From Nannocystis bainbridge (lineage in GTDB: Bacteria; Myxococcota_A; Polyangia; Nannocystales; Nannocystaceae): 64,000 nucleotides of DNA. A model generated the notes under the pieces. That model saw only the letters and a program-made list of their open reading frames with translations, was not told the origin of the DNA and searched no databases. This document shows, in pieces, positions 51,606-59,984 of the stretch (its first letter is position 1; every line of letters starts with the position of its first letter). The position numbers and the translations under genes were made by a program. Location: positions 1,612,001 to 1,676,000 of the forward strand of contig NZ_JAQNDL010000003.1 of the NCBI RefSeq assembly GCF_028368995.1, in the 5' to 3' direction.

Positions 51606-52477
51606 GACCGGGCCCTCCGCCGCCGCGCCCCCAGCAGCAGCAGCAGCGCCAGCGCCGGGGCGCCCGCGCGCTCCTGTCCCAAAGAGCAGCCGCCCTTGCG
51701 CTCGCCCGCGGGCGGCTCGCCCTCGCTGCCCGACCCGCTCGAGCCGGACTCCTCGCTCGCCGTGTCACTGCCGGTCGTGTCACTGCCGGTCGTCTCGCTG
51801 CCGGTCGTCTCACTCGAAGTAGTGCCACCCGTCGTCTCACTGCCCGTCGTCTCGCTCGCGGTCGTGCCGCCCGTCGTCTCGCCCGCGCTGCTGGTGCCCG
51901 GCTCTGGCCAGTCGCTGGTGCTCTCCTCGCCCTTGCACACGCCCTCGTGGGCGATCTTCACGCCCGCGCAGGTCTCCGCGTAGCAGGCGTTGGCGTAGGA
52001 CACCCCGTCCTCGCCGCACACCGGCGCGTACTCGTCGCCGCAGCCGCAGTACTCCGGCTGGATGCGCGCGCACTCCTCCGCGGTCAGGCCGCTCCCGGCG
52101 ATCCACCCCGTCAGCGCGGGATGCGTCATGCCGAGCAGGCGGGCGTTGTTCTCGCGCTCGGCGATCTCGCTGGCCACCGCGGCGAAGCCTGACTCGATGA
52201 CCAGGTGACCGACCGCGCAAGCGACCCCGTCCTCGTCGATGAAGAACGGCACGCGCTCGCCCATGAACTCCGGGTTCTTCGGGAACAGCCCGGCCACGCG
52301 ATACGTGTGCAGTCGGTCGAGGTTGCGCGCCCGCTCGGCTCGCAGCGCGGGCGGCAGGTGCGACGCATCGCGCGCCCGCAGCTCCGTCTCGACCGTCTCC
52401 AGGTGTCTCTGAATACGGGCCCGGTCGGCGTCGACCTGGCCCACCAATTCCATCGCCAACAAGCAAAATCCAAGCAT
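51602..52477 (-). CDS. Kazal-domain protein with MYXO-CTERM-like tail
   Basis: 291 residues from ATG at 52477; the frame further out contains Arg/Pro-rich text without a start signal. The N-terminal half is helical with SHLPPALRAERARNLDRLHTYR and VPFFIDEDGVACAVGHLV. A Kazal-like module follows (near 145-185): CGCGDEYAPVCGEDGVSYANACYAETC, the fold of secreted serine-protease inhibitors. A linker of repeated TTGSE/TTGGT units leads to GGCSLGQERAGAPALALLLLLGARRRR, a MYXO-CTERM-like tail with Cys, helix and Arg cluster. Surface display of an inhibitor or binding module is a good inference. It lies 31 bases after the peptidase gene. Confidence 0.8.
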   Translation of the reverse strand: MLGFCLLAMELVGQVDADRARIQRHLETVETELRARDASHLPPALRAERARNLDRLHTYRVAGLFPKNPEFMGERVPFFIDEDGVACAVGHLVIESGFAAVASEIAERENNARLLGMTHPALTGWIAGSGLTAEECARIQPEYCGCGDEYAPVCGEDGVSYANACYAETCAGVKIAHEGVCKGEESTSDWPEPGTSSAGETTGGTTASETTGSETTGGTTSSETTGSETTGSDTTGSDTASEESGSSGSGSEGEPPAGERKGGCSLGQERAGAPALALLLLLGARRRRARS

Positions 52478-52508
52478 GCTTGCAGGGAAGCACCGCGGAC
52501 CGGTCGCG

Positions 52509-54692
52509 TCAAGGCGACGGCGCGCCGGCCCCCGCGAGCGCGGCCTCGGTGGCGCGCAGCAGCGGCTCGGCGGCCACCGGCGCACCGGTCGCTTGCGTCA
52601 TCCATAGATCCGGCGTCAGCGTCCCGAGCGAGGCCATGCGCTCGAACTCCGGGCCGAGCTTGCCCGTCTTGTGGATGTGCTCCTCGATCTGGAACGCGAT
52701 CAGGTGACCCAGCGGATAATCGGCGAGGTACAGCGGGTACGAGATCATGTGGCTGTAGATGCCGAGCAATGGCGTGCCCGGGCTGCCGAGCACCGGCGCG
52801 TAATAGCGGTCCCACGTGTCCTGGGCGATCTTCACGGTCGCCTCGCGCAGCTCGGCCGCGGTCGCCTCGGGGTGGTCGTACATCCAGTGCCAGGTGGCGA
52901 CGTCGACCAGGGCCACGCCGGCGATCTCGAAGGTCGCCCAGAAATCGGCCAGCACCCGCTCGCGCTCGCTCGCCGCGTCGGGCTCGCCGACGCCGAGCAG
53001 CTCCAGGTCGCGGGCCTGGAACACGAACGCCAGCGCCTCGGTGAACGCGCTGTTGGGCACGCCGGCGAGCAGCGTGTGATCGACGCCGTACAGCGAGAAC
53101 ACCTGCTCGACGTTGTGGCCGAGCTCGTGCACGGCGATGTTGTAGCCCTTGTAGTCCATGCCATCGGCGCCGACGCGGGTGCGCAGGTGCGGGAAATCGC
53201 CGCGCCGCAGCGACTGCAGCGCGTGCCCGGCCCCGCGCGACGGATCGACGAGGATGCGCTCGGCCAGGAACTTCGCCTTCGCCGGCGCGAACCCGAGGCC
53301 CTGCAGCAGCCGCGGCATGTCGCGCGCGAACGCGTCGGCCGTCGGATAGCGGGCCTTCGTACGCCGGTCGAGCTCGGCCTCGGCGTGGGCCGCGTTGCCG
53401 CGGAAGCCAGCGTACCACAGGTCCTGCGGCCCGAGCTCGCGACCGAGGCGCTGGCGCATCAGCGCGGCCGTGCGGCCCACCAGCGGCGATGTCAGCACCT
53501 GCTCGAGCAACGCCTTGACGCGCGCCTCCGGCAGCTCGCGCGCGATCTCGAAGCTGCGGGCGATCGCCGTCGGGGCGATCGGCACATACCTGTCCTCCTG
53601 GCGCGCCGCGTGGAAGTTGGCCAGCAACTTGCGGTAGCGGACATCGTCCTCGCGCGCGCCGTCGACGACGACCTCGCGCGGCGGCGCGTCGGCCTCGACC
53701 TCGCTCGCGGGCGCGGCCGTCACCGCGTTGGTGAACGGGTCCCAGTCGACCCGCGGGTTGTCGATCACCGCCGCCGGGATCGTCTGGGTCACGATCCGCT
53801 CCATCACCTTGACGATCATCCGCTGCTTCTTCAGCCCGTCGGGGTCGGCGTAGCGGCCCTTGAGCTCGTCGCGCAGGTTCCAGTGGCTGATGAGGCGCAG
53901 GCCGGACGGGAAAAGGCGCGCACCTGTCTCATCGACCAGGTGGTGCATCCAGATGTTGTACTGCGAGATGTAGAGGTCGGCGTCGGCGGTCGCGCGCGTC
54001 ACCGCCTGGCGCACCTCGGCCGGCACGCGGCGGCCGAAGCGAGCCCCGAGGCGGGCCTCGGCCCACTCCTGCCGGCTGTACTTCGGGCCATGTTCGCTGC
54101 GCTCCGCCAGAGTCGTCAGCGGGAAGTTGAGCAGGACCACGAAGCCGACCCTGCTCTGGAACAGGTCCTCGGTGACGTGGGCGAACGGGTCGTAGGTGGC
54201 GAACAGCGGATCGATCGCCAGCAGGGGGCCGTCCTCGACGTCGCTGGCGCGCCGGACCTCGCGGCCGACCTCGTGGGTGTGGCCGTCGATCTGCTCGAAC
54301 ACCGACTCGAGGCGGGCGAACGTGGCCGCCAGCTGGACCGGATCGCTGATGAATTGCTCGCGCACGAACGCCGCCAGGTCGCCGTCCTCCGGCCGCCACA
54401 GCGCCGCGACCTGCGACAGGCCGCGATCGATGCGGGCGCGCTGGCCCTCGCCGTGGCCGCGCAGCAGTTCGGAACCGAGGGCCGTAAGGTCGGGCGGGGT
54501 CATCGGCGGACTCTCCGGCGTCGCGGGGCTCACGGCCGGCACCGCGGCGACGGGCGTCGGTGCGGCGGTCGTCGGTGCAGAGGTCGTCGCTGGCGGCGGA
54601 CCCGCCGCGGGCCCGCGGTCACACGCGAGCGCGAGCACGAACGGGGCGAGGGACCGGAGGTTGCGGCGACGAAAGCTTGCAGGCGCGGACAC
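52509..54692 (-). CDS. M3-like zinc metallopeptidase lipoprotein
   Basis: 727 residues. Lipobox LALAC (Cys24) and an Ala/Pro/Thr linker to about 65 precede a large helical catalytic region. Zinc motif HELGH is at 522-526 with Glu552 in TEALAFVFQ as the third ligand (26 residues on), the gluzincin layout. The helical context and length match the M3/oligoendopeptidase F-like group. It would be exported and lipid-anchored, acting on peptides in the envelope or outside. First gene of a minus-strand unit followed by the Kazal and propeller genes. Inhibitor and peptidase are not of the matching class (Kazal blocks serine proteases). Confidence 0.85.
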   Translation of the reverse strand: MSAPASFRRRNLRSLAPFVLALACDRGPAAGPPPATTSAPTTAAPTPVAAVPAVSPATPESPPMTPPDLTALGSELLRGHGEGQRARIDRGLSQVAALWRPEDGDLAAFVREQFISDPVQLAATFARLESVFEQIDGHTHEVGREVRRASDVEDGPLLAIDPLFATYDPFAHVTEDLFQSRVGFVVLLNFPLTTLAERSEHGPKYSRQEWAEARLGARFGRRVPAEVRQAVTRATADADLYISQYNIWMHHLVDETGARLFPSGLRLISHWNLRDELKGRYADPDGLKKQRMIVKVMERIVTQTIPAAVIDNPRVDWDPFTNAVTAAPASEVEADAPPREVVVDGAREDDVRYRKLLANFHAARQEDRYVPIAPTAIARSFEIARELPEARVKALLEQVLTSPLVGRTAALMRQRLGRELGPQDLWYAGFRGNAAHAEAELDRRTKARYPTADAFARDMPRLLQGLGFAPAKAKFLAERILVDPSRGAGHALQSLRRGDFPHLRTRVGADGMDYKGYNIAVHELGHNVEQVFSLYGVDHTLLAGVPNSAFTEALAFVFQARDLELLGVGEPDAASERERVLADFWATFEIAGVALVDVATWHWMYDHPEATAAELREATVKIAQDTWDRYYAPVLGSPGTPLLGIYSHMISYPLYLADYPLGHLIAFQIEEHIHKTGKLGPEFERMASLGTLTPDLWMTQATGAPVAAEPLLRATEAALAGAGAPSP

Positions 54693-54891
54693 GACCGGAC
54701 GAGTGTATCTGGACCCGCCGGGAGCGCGCCTGTCCGAAGAGACATCTGCAGCCGGCGGCGCCGGCGAGCTCGACGATGCGAGACGGCGATGGCACTGCGT
54801 TCACCCCGGTGCCGGAGTCGCAACGCAAAAGGGGCCGGGCGGGCGCCAGACGCCCCGCACGGCCCCGGGGGGCGCACCGCGAGCGCGTCGC

Positions 54892-55305
54892 TCAGGTGAC
54901 GACGTCGACCACCGCGCTGGCCTTGGGATGGCGGCCGGTGGCCTGCAGCTTGGCGGTGACGCGGTAGCGGCGGTGATTGGCCGTCGGCTCGAGGTCCTCG
55001 GGCAGGTGCAGCACCAGCGGCACCTGCAGGCGCTCGCCGGGGGCCAGCGAGCGGCCGAGCGGGATCGTCACGGCGGCGGCCTCGCGCCAGAAATCGAAGT
55101 CGCCGTGCCGGGGGTTGTCATAGATGAGGCGCTCCTCATCCAGCCGGAGCAGCACGCCCTCGAGGTTCACGTCATGCTCGCCGCCGACCAACTCCAGCGT
55201 CGCGCGGAGGTCCTCACCGGCGCGAACAGCGGCCTGGAGGTCGCGGAGGGCGATCCCCTCGCCGTTGCTGACGATCGCGTGCTTGATCCGTTCGATAAAA
55301 CTCAT
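54892..55305 (-). CDS. Spo0M-like arrestin-fold protein
   Basis: 137 residues from ATG at 55305 (a start at 55347 is possible). SFIERIKHAIVSNGEGIALRDLQAAVRAGEDLRATLELVGGEHDVNLEGVLLRLDEE fits the N-terminal beta-sandwich of Spo0M and related sporulation-control proteins, and VTIPLGRSLAPGERLQVPLVLHLPEDL matches the second half. Only one arrestin-like domain pair is complete, so the protein is shorter than Spo0M of Bacillus (about 257 residues). No function in sporulation is shown. Divergent from the SulP gene by 138 bases. Confidence 0.65.
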   Translation of the reverse strand: MSFIERIKHAIVSNGEGIALRDLQAAVRAGEDLRATLELVGGEHDVNLEGVLLRLDEERLIYDNPRHGDFDFWREAAAVTIPLGRSLAPGERLQVPLVLHLPEDLEPTANHRRYRVTAKLQATGRHPKASAVVDVVT

Positions 55306-55443
55306 GGGGCCCCATGGCTCTGTAGCACCGCATGATGCACCCTTCATCTGAACGAATCTTCGGGTATTTCTTATCGGTGGACGCTTCTCCTGATTCTTGC
55401 CATCACATCGCCCTCGCCGCCGATTAAGCCAGCTTCATTCTCG

Positions 55444-57018
55444 ATGCCACCATTGACTCCAGACAAGCAGCCCTGGCACGCGCACCTGGCCGCCGACATT
55501 CCGGCCTCGCTCGTCGTCTTCCTCGTGGCCTTGCCGCTGTGCCTGGGTATCGCCCTGGCGTCCGGAGCGCCGCTGCTCTCGGGCCTGTTCGCGGGGTTCG
55601 TCGGCGGCCTCGTCGTCGGCGCCCTCAGTGGTTCGCCGCTCAGCGTCAGCGGGCCGGCCGCCGGCCTCACCGTGGTCGTGGCCGCCGGCATCGCCGAGCT
55701 CGGCGCCTATCCGGTCTTCATCCTCGCGGTCGTGCTGGCCGGGGCGATGCAGCTCGTGTTCGGCATGCTGCGGGCCGGCGTGGTCGCCCACTTCGTCCCG
55801 GTCGCGGTGGTCCACGGCATGCTGGCGGCGATCGGCTGCATCCTGGTGCTCAAGCAGATCCCGCACGCGCTCGGCTACGACGTCGACTTCGAGGGCGACG
55901 AGAGCTTCGTCGGCCAGAGCGGCGGCAACACCTTCACCGACATCCTCGCCGCCGTGCAGCACGTCGAGCTCGGCGCCTTCATCGTCTTCTCCGCGGCGCT
56001 GGCGGCCCTGCTGCTGTGGCAGAAGGTCGGCCGCAAGCTGGTCGGCTCGTGGATGCCGCCGGCGCTGGCAGCGGTGGTCGTCGGCGCCGCCACCAACGAG
56101 CTGTTCCGCCACTACGCGCCCGGCCTGTACCTGACCGACGCCACCCACCTGGTCGCCATCCCCGACCTCAGCGGCCTCTACGGCATCCTGTTCGCGCTGC
56201 CGTTCCCCGACTTCTCGCGCATCGGCGACCCCGCGGTGTGGCGCATCGCCGCCACCATCGCCGTCATCGCCAGCGTCGAGTCGCTGCTGTCGGTCGGCGC
56301 CTCCGACAAGCTCGACCCGTTCCACCGCATCACCCCGACCGACCGCGAGCTCAAGGCCCAGGGCGCCGGCAACATCGTCTCCGGCCTGCTCGGCGGCCTG
56401 CCGATCACCGCCGTCATCGTCCGCTCCTCGGCCAACATCGACGCCGGCGCGCGCACCCGCGTGTCAGCGATCCTCCACGGCGTCCTGCTGCTGCTCAGCG
56501 TCCTGGTGCTGGCGCCGATCCTCAACCACATCCCGCTGTCGGCCCTGGCCGCGGTGCTGATCGTCATGGGCCTGCGGCTGGCCAGCGTGCGGGTGTTCCA
56601 CGAGCAGTTCCGCCGCGGCAAGAACCAGTTCGTGCCGTTCGTCGTCACCATCGCGGCGATCCTGCTGACCGACCTGCTGGTCGGGGTCGCCATCGGCGTC
56701 GGCGTCGGCGTCTTCTACGTCATCCGCGGCAACTTCAAGTCGGCGATCGTGGTCGCCCACGACGATCACGAGTACCTGATCCGGTTCGCCAAGGACGTCT
56801 CGTTCCTCAACAAGCCGGCGCTGCTGCGCGCCTTCTCGACCATCCCGAGCGGCGCCACCGTGCTCATCGACGGCACCAAGGCCCAGTTCATCGACCCGGA
56901 CATCGTCGACGCGATCGACGACTTCCTGCTGTCGGCCAAGGCCCGCAACATCACCGTGGAGCTGCGCCGCAGCGCCACCAGCCTCAACGTCCACTTCAAG
57001 CAAGAGGCCGCCGCATGA
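55444..57018 (+). CDS. SulP-family anion (probably bicarbonate) transporter
   Basis: 524 residues. The membrane domain covers about 15-430 with 10-14 helices; SLVVFLVALPLCLGIALASGAPL and GLLGGLPITAVIVRSSANIDAGARTR are SulP signatures. A STAS-like tail (about 435-520) includes IPSGATVLIDGTKAQFIDPDIVD. The coupled beta carbonic anhydrase gene starts inside its stop codon, which in other bacteria marks SulP proteins that import bicarbonate or handle CO2. Substrate is therefore inferred as bicarbonate, with sulfate as the alternative. Confidence 0.9.
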   Translation: MPPLTPDKQPWHAHLAADIPASLVVFLVALPLCLGIALASGAPLLSGLFAGFVGGLVVGALSGSPLSVSGPAAGLTVVVAAGIAELGAYPVFILAVVLAGAMQLVFGMLRAGVVAHFVPVAVVHGMLAAIGCILVLKQIPHALGYDVDFEGDESFVGQSGGNTFTDILAAVQHVELGAFIVFSAALAALLLWQKVGRKLVGSWMPPALAAVVVGAATNELFRHYAPGLYLTDATHLVAIPDLSGLYGILFALPFPDFSRIGDPAVWRIAATIAVIASVESLLSVGASDKLDPFHRITPTDRELKAQGAGNIVSGLLGGLPITAVIVRSSANIDAGARTRVSAILHGVLLLLSVLVLAPILNHIPLSALAAVLIVMGLRLASVRVFHEQFRRGKNQFVPFVVTIAAILLTDLLVGVAIGVGVGVFYVIRGNFKSAIVVAHDDHEYLIRFAKDVSFLNKPALLRAFSTIPSGATVLIDGTKAQFIDPDIVDAIDDFLLSAKARNITVELRRSATSLNVHFKQEAAA

Positions 57019-57632
57019 ACCCCGCTCGTCGCCTGCTCCTCGCCAACAAGTCGTGGGCCCAGGAGCGCCGGTCCATCGACCCCGAGTTCTTCGCCCGCCT
57101 GGCCAACGGCCAGCAGCCCGAGTTCTTGTGGATCTCCTGCTCCGACAGCCGGGTCCCCGAGACCCAGCTGACCGTCACCGACGCCGGCGAGCTGTTCGTC
57201 CACCGCAACGTCGCCAACCTCGTGCGCGCCGACGACCGCAACGTCCTGTGCGTGCTGCAGTACGCGATCGAGGCCCTCAAGGTCCACCACGTCATCGTCT
57301 GCGGCCACTACGGCTGCGGCGGCGTCAAGGCGGCGATGACCGGGCCCCCGCCCGGCCGCCTCACCGAGTGGCTCGAGCCGGTCGCCGACATCTACCAGCG
57401 CCACCGCGCCGAGCTCGACCTGCTGCCCGAGGACGAGCGCTGGGCCAAGCTGGTCGAGCTCAACTCGGTCGCCCAGGTCAACCGCCTGGCCGAGACCGAC
57501 GTGATCCAGAACGCCTGGGCCCGCGGCCAGTACCCGTACCTGCACGCGTGGGTCTACTCGCTGCCCGACGGCCTGATCCAGCCGCTGCTGACCCTGAGCC
57601 CCAAGGGGCCGCAGGACCTGCTCGGCACGTAG
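57015..57632 (+). CDS. Beta-class carbonic anhydrase
   Basis: 205 residues from ATG at 57015, overlapping the transporter stop as ATGA. Zinc ligands Cys42 (in SCSDSRV), His98 and Cys101 (in CGHYGCGGV) and the Asp44-Arg46 dyad are all present, so it should be active. It interconverts CO2 and bicarbonate in the cytoplasm. Length fits the can/cynT branch. Coupled to SulP, it probably feeds carboxylases or maintains pH. A 14-bp palindromic array begins 30 bases past its stop. Confidence 0.95.
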   Translation: MNPARRLLLANKSWAQERRSIDPEFFARLANGQQPEFLWISCSDSRVPETQLTVTDAGELFVHRNVANLVRADDRNVLCVLQYAIEALKVHHVIVCGHYGCGGVKAAMTGPPPGRLTEWLEPVADIYQRHRAELDLLPEDERWAKLVELNSVAQVNRLAETDVIQNAWARGQYPYLHAWVYSLPDGLIQPLLTLSPKGPQDLLGT

Positions 57633-57661
57633 ACGCGGCCGCCGGGCCGGCGACGATCCAA

Positions 57662-57709
57662 AATGTCTCTCGGGACATGCCTCTTCAGGCATGTCCCGAG
57701 AGATATCAT
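57662..57709. repeat. Tandem 14-bp palindromic array 3
   Basis: ATG at 57663, 57677 and 57691, and AT at 57705, keep the 14-bp period. ATGTCT-CTCG-GGACAT, ATGCCT-CTTC-AGGCAT and ATGTCC-CGAG-AGATAT are the units. It follows the carbonic anhydrase stop by 30 bases. Confidence 0.8.
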
Positions 57710-57885
57710 GCCTCCCATGGGGTCGCCGGCACCCGTGATCTCGCGCCGTGAGGTCGCGGGCGGACGCGCGTCATCGGCGATCGACCGAGACGACGACGAT
57801 GTCATGACGGTCCTCATGACAGCGGCGCAATGTGGAGAAAATCCGCGATGAACCGGTGGAGCGGGCCGTGCACGGCGACGCCGCC

Positions 57886-58722
57886 ATGACGACCTGCGAC
57901 TCGATCCTCGCCACGACCATGACCCTGTGTGCCGCGCTCGCGCTCGCTTGCGGCCCCGGCACCAAAGAGACCGCGAGCGACGGCGACCCGTCGACCACGA
58001 GCACCACGGACGCGCTCACGACCGGCCCGACGACCACCGAGGCGACCGCCGCCACCGAGCCCGGCACCACCACCGTCGAGCCCGGGACCACCACCGAGGC
58101 CACCACCCTCGAGCCCGGCACCACCACCGAGGCCACCACCGACGAGCCCGTGATGGCCTGCGAGATCGACGCCTGCCTGACGCGCTTCACCTTCGATTGC
58201 GAGGACTTCAACCCCAGCGGCTGCGTCCCGCCCTGCGACTTCCGCGGCTGGGACTGCGGGCTCCCGCAGGCCTGCAAGCCGATCAAGCTGCAGAACACCC
58301 CGGACTCGCTGGAGCTGCTGACCCTCCACTCCCCGGTCGAGGACGCCGTGTGCGTGCTCCAGCAATTGCGCGATCGCGCCATCGGCCGCGTGACGATCGA
58401 GTGGGGCGACATCCAGGGCTTCGAGGCCGACGCGGCCGTCAGCGTGCTGGCGAACGTCGACATCGTCGGCGACGAGGGCGTGCTGATGACCTGGAGCTGG
58501 GACTACAAGGCCTGCTGCATCGACACCCTGGCCCAGTCGCAGCGGGTCCTGCTGCAGCCGCCGGCGTTCTTCGACGACTGCCTGGCCGACCCGACCCCCG
58601 AGAAGCTGACGGCGTGCCTCATCGGCGCGACGCCGACCCCGTACGAGCCGGCGCCCGACGACTACTTGCCGCCGTGGACCCTGGGCATGTGCGACGCGAC
58701 CCCGCCCGCCTGCCCCGCGTGA
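57886..58722 (+). CDS. Secreted Cys-rich lipoprotein of unknown function
   Basis: 278 residues from ATG at 57886; a start at 57832 would place 18 residues before the signal peptide. Lipobox LALAC, then a Thr/Glu/Pro linker with repeated EPGTTTEATT units. The C-terminal 180 residues have an ordered Cys set (CEIDACLTRFTFDCED, CVPPCDFRGWDCG, CKPIK, CCIDT, CDATPPAC), probably disulfides, with no family I recognise. An extracellular binding role is possible. The last bases of the gene are repeated downstream in a tandem repeat. Confidence 0.75.
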   Translation: MTTCDSILATTMTLCAALALACGPGTKETASDGDPSTTSTTDALTTGPTTTEATAATEPGTTTVEPGTTTEATTLEPGTTTEATTDEPVMACEIDACLTRFTFDCEDFNPSGCVPPCDFRGWDCGLPQACKPIKLQNTPDSLELLTLHSPVEDAVCVLQQLRDRAIGRVTIEWGDIQGFEADAAVSVLANVDIVGDEGVLMTWSWDYKACCIDTLAQSQRVLLQPPAFFDDCLADPTPEKLTACLIGATPTPYEPAPDDYLPPWTLGMCDATPPACPA

Positions 58723-58910
58723 CCTCGTGAACCGGGCCGCGACGAGCGGCTGCCCGACCGTGTCGCCGCTCGCGGGCTCGCGTGCCCTCGTGAACCGGGC
58801 CGCGATGAGCGGGCAGCCCGACGGTGTCGCCGCTCGCCTGCCCCGCGTGACCTCGTGAACCGGGCCGCGACGAGCGGCTGCCCGTCAATGCAGCCGCTCG
58901 CGGGGTCGCG
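58723..58910. repeat. Threefold 63-65-bp tandem repeat in the gap 58723-59208
   Basis: CCTCGTGAACCGGGCCGCG starts copies at 58723, 58786 and 58851. The unit continues with (G)ACGAGCGGCTGCCCG and CGCCGCTCGC. Copy three also carries the CTGCCCCGCGTGA that ends the preceding gene, so duplication involved that gene's 3' end. The rest of the 486-base gap up to 59208 is GC-rich, with only a weak hairpin (CGCCTG ... CAGGCG) near 59019 and no gene I can support. Confidence 0.75.
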
Positions 58911-59208
58911 GGTGCCGCGGCGCAGCGCCCCGTCGCAACCGCGACGCACAGGCGCTCGCCCGACGCGATGCTCCTGCGATCCAGGAGCGGCGCATGCCTC
59001 GAATCATAGGACCTCGCCGCCTGCCCTGGCGCAGGCGCTCCCGGCCCTCGCGGCTCCTGCGCGCCCACCCTTCGCCCCTGCGCCCGCGCGGCGTCGCTCG
59101 CTCGTCGCGGGCCGCGGGGGCCACTCACCGCCGCGAGAACGACGGTATCACCGCAGCTCGCCGGGCCTCGCCGCCCCCGGCCCCGGGCACGCGGGCGCGG
59201 CCCTGGTG

Positions 59209-59862
59209 ATGCGATATCGTGGGGCGATGTTCGCCTCGCTCGCCGCGCTCGTGGTCACGACCAGCACCCTCGCCGCCGAGCCGGCCCCGGCCGTCGCCGA
59301 CGACACCAGCGCGCCGAGCTACATGCAACCGATCTACGTCGACCCGCCGCCGGGCCACTACGACCCGCCGCCCGGCTTCTACGATCCACCGCCCGCCTAC
59401 TACGAATCCGACCCGCCCGGCGGTCCCCCCATTTATAAAGATCCGCCCGCCGGGTACTACGATCCGCCGCCTGGCTGGTACGACCCGCCGCCTGGCTACT
59501 ACCTCCCGCCCGCCGGCCTCCCCGCGCCGCTGCCGATCCCGAGCGAGCCGGTCGCGCTGCGCGACGACGCCTGGGACAAGTGGGCCCGGCGGCACGATCA
59601 GCTGCGCGGGCGCCAGATCGGCTGGGGCGTCGCCCTCGGCCTCAGCGTGCTCACTCTCGGCCTCGTCGCCGCCTTGCCTCCGTCCGACTGCCGTGATTGC
59701 GGCATCCTCGGCCGGCCCGTCTTCGGCATCGGCGCCGTCGTCCTCGGCAAGATCTCCCTCGTCTCGACCATCATCAACGGCGTCGCCCTCGCCCGCCACA
59801 ACCGCGACCGCCCCGGCGCCAGCCTGAGCCTCGGCCCCGGCTCCGTCCAGATCAGTTTTTAA
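59209..59862 (+). CDS. Proline/tyrosine-repeat membrane protein
   Basis: 217 residues from ATG at 59209 (an ATG at 59227 is an alternative). Signal peptide to about 24, then about 75 residues of repeated Y-x-DPPPG-x-Y units (HYDPPPGFYDPPPAYYES, YKDPPAGYYDPPPGWY and so on), a flexible Pro/Tyr-rich spacer. Two membrane helices follow at about 141-160 and 172-195, separated by a Cys-x2-Cys (DCRDCG). The architecture suggests a periplasmic stalk with C-terminal membrane anchor. A 14-bp palindromic array begins 8 bases after its stop. No function can be assigned. Confidence 0.75.
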   Translation: MRYRGAMFASLAALVVTTSTLAAEPAPAVADDTSAPSYMQPIYVDPPPGHYDPPPGFYDPPPAYYESDPPGGPPIYKDPPAGYYDPPPGWYDPPPGYYLPPAGLPAPLPIPSEPVALRDDAWDKWARRHDQLRGRQIGWGVALGLSVLTLGLVAALPPSDCRDCGILGRPVFGIGAVVLGKISLVSTIINGVALARHNRDRPGASLSLGPGSVQISF

Positions 59863-59869
59863 AACTGGT

Positions 59870-59935
59870 CATGTCCCCTGGGACATGTCCTCATGAGCAT
59901 GACCGCATGAACATGCTCCTGCGGGCATGTCCATC
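59870..59935. repeat. Tandem 14-bp palindromic array 4
   Basis: ATG recurs at 59871, 59885, 59899, 59913 and 59927, period 14. Units: ATGTCC-CCTG-GGACAT, ATGTCC-TCAT-GAGCAT, ATGACC-GCAT-GAACAT and ATGCTC-CTGC-GGGCAT; the last is degenerate. It lies between convergent genes ending at 59862 and 59985. Confidence 0.85.
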
Positions 59936-59984
59936 AAGGGCACCGCGCACGCATCGCCGGTGTCCCGACGCGGCCCCGGGCCGC

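Noticed and set aside
52509..54692. Peptidase and Kazal inhibitor as a cognate pair
   Set aside because: The peptidase is a zinc enzyme (HELGH) while Kazal domains inhibit serine proteases, so direct inhibition is unlikely.
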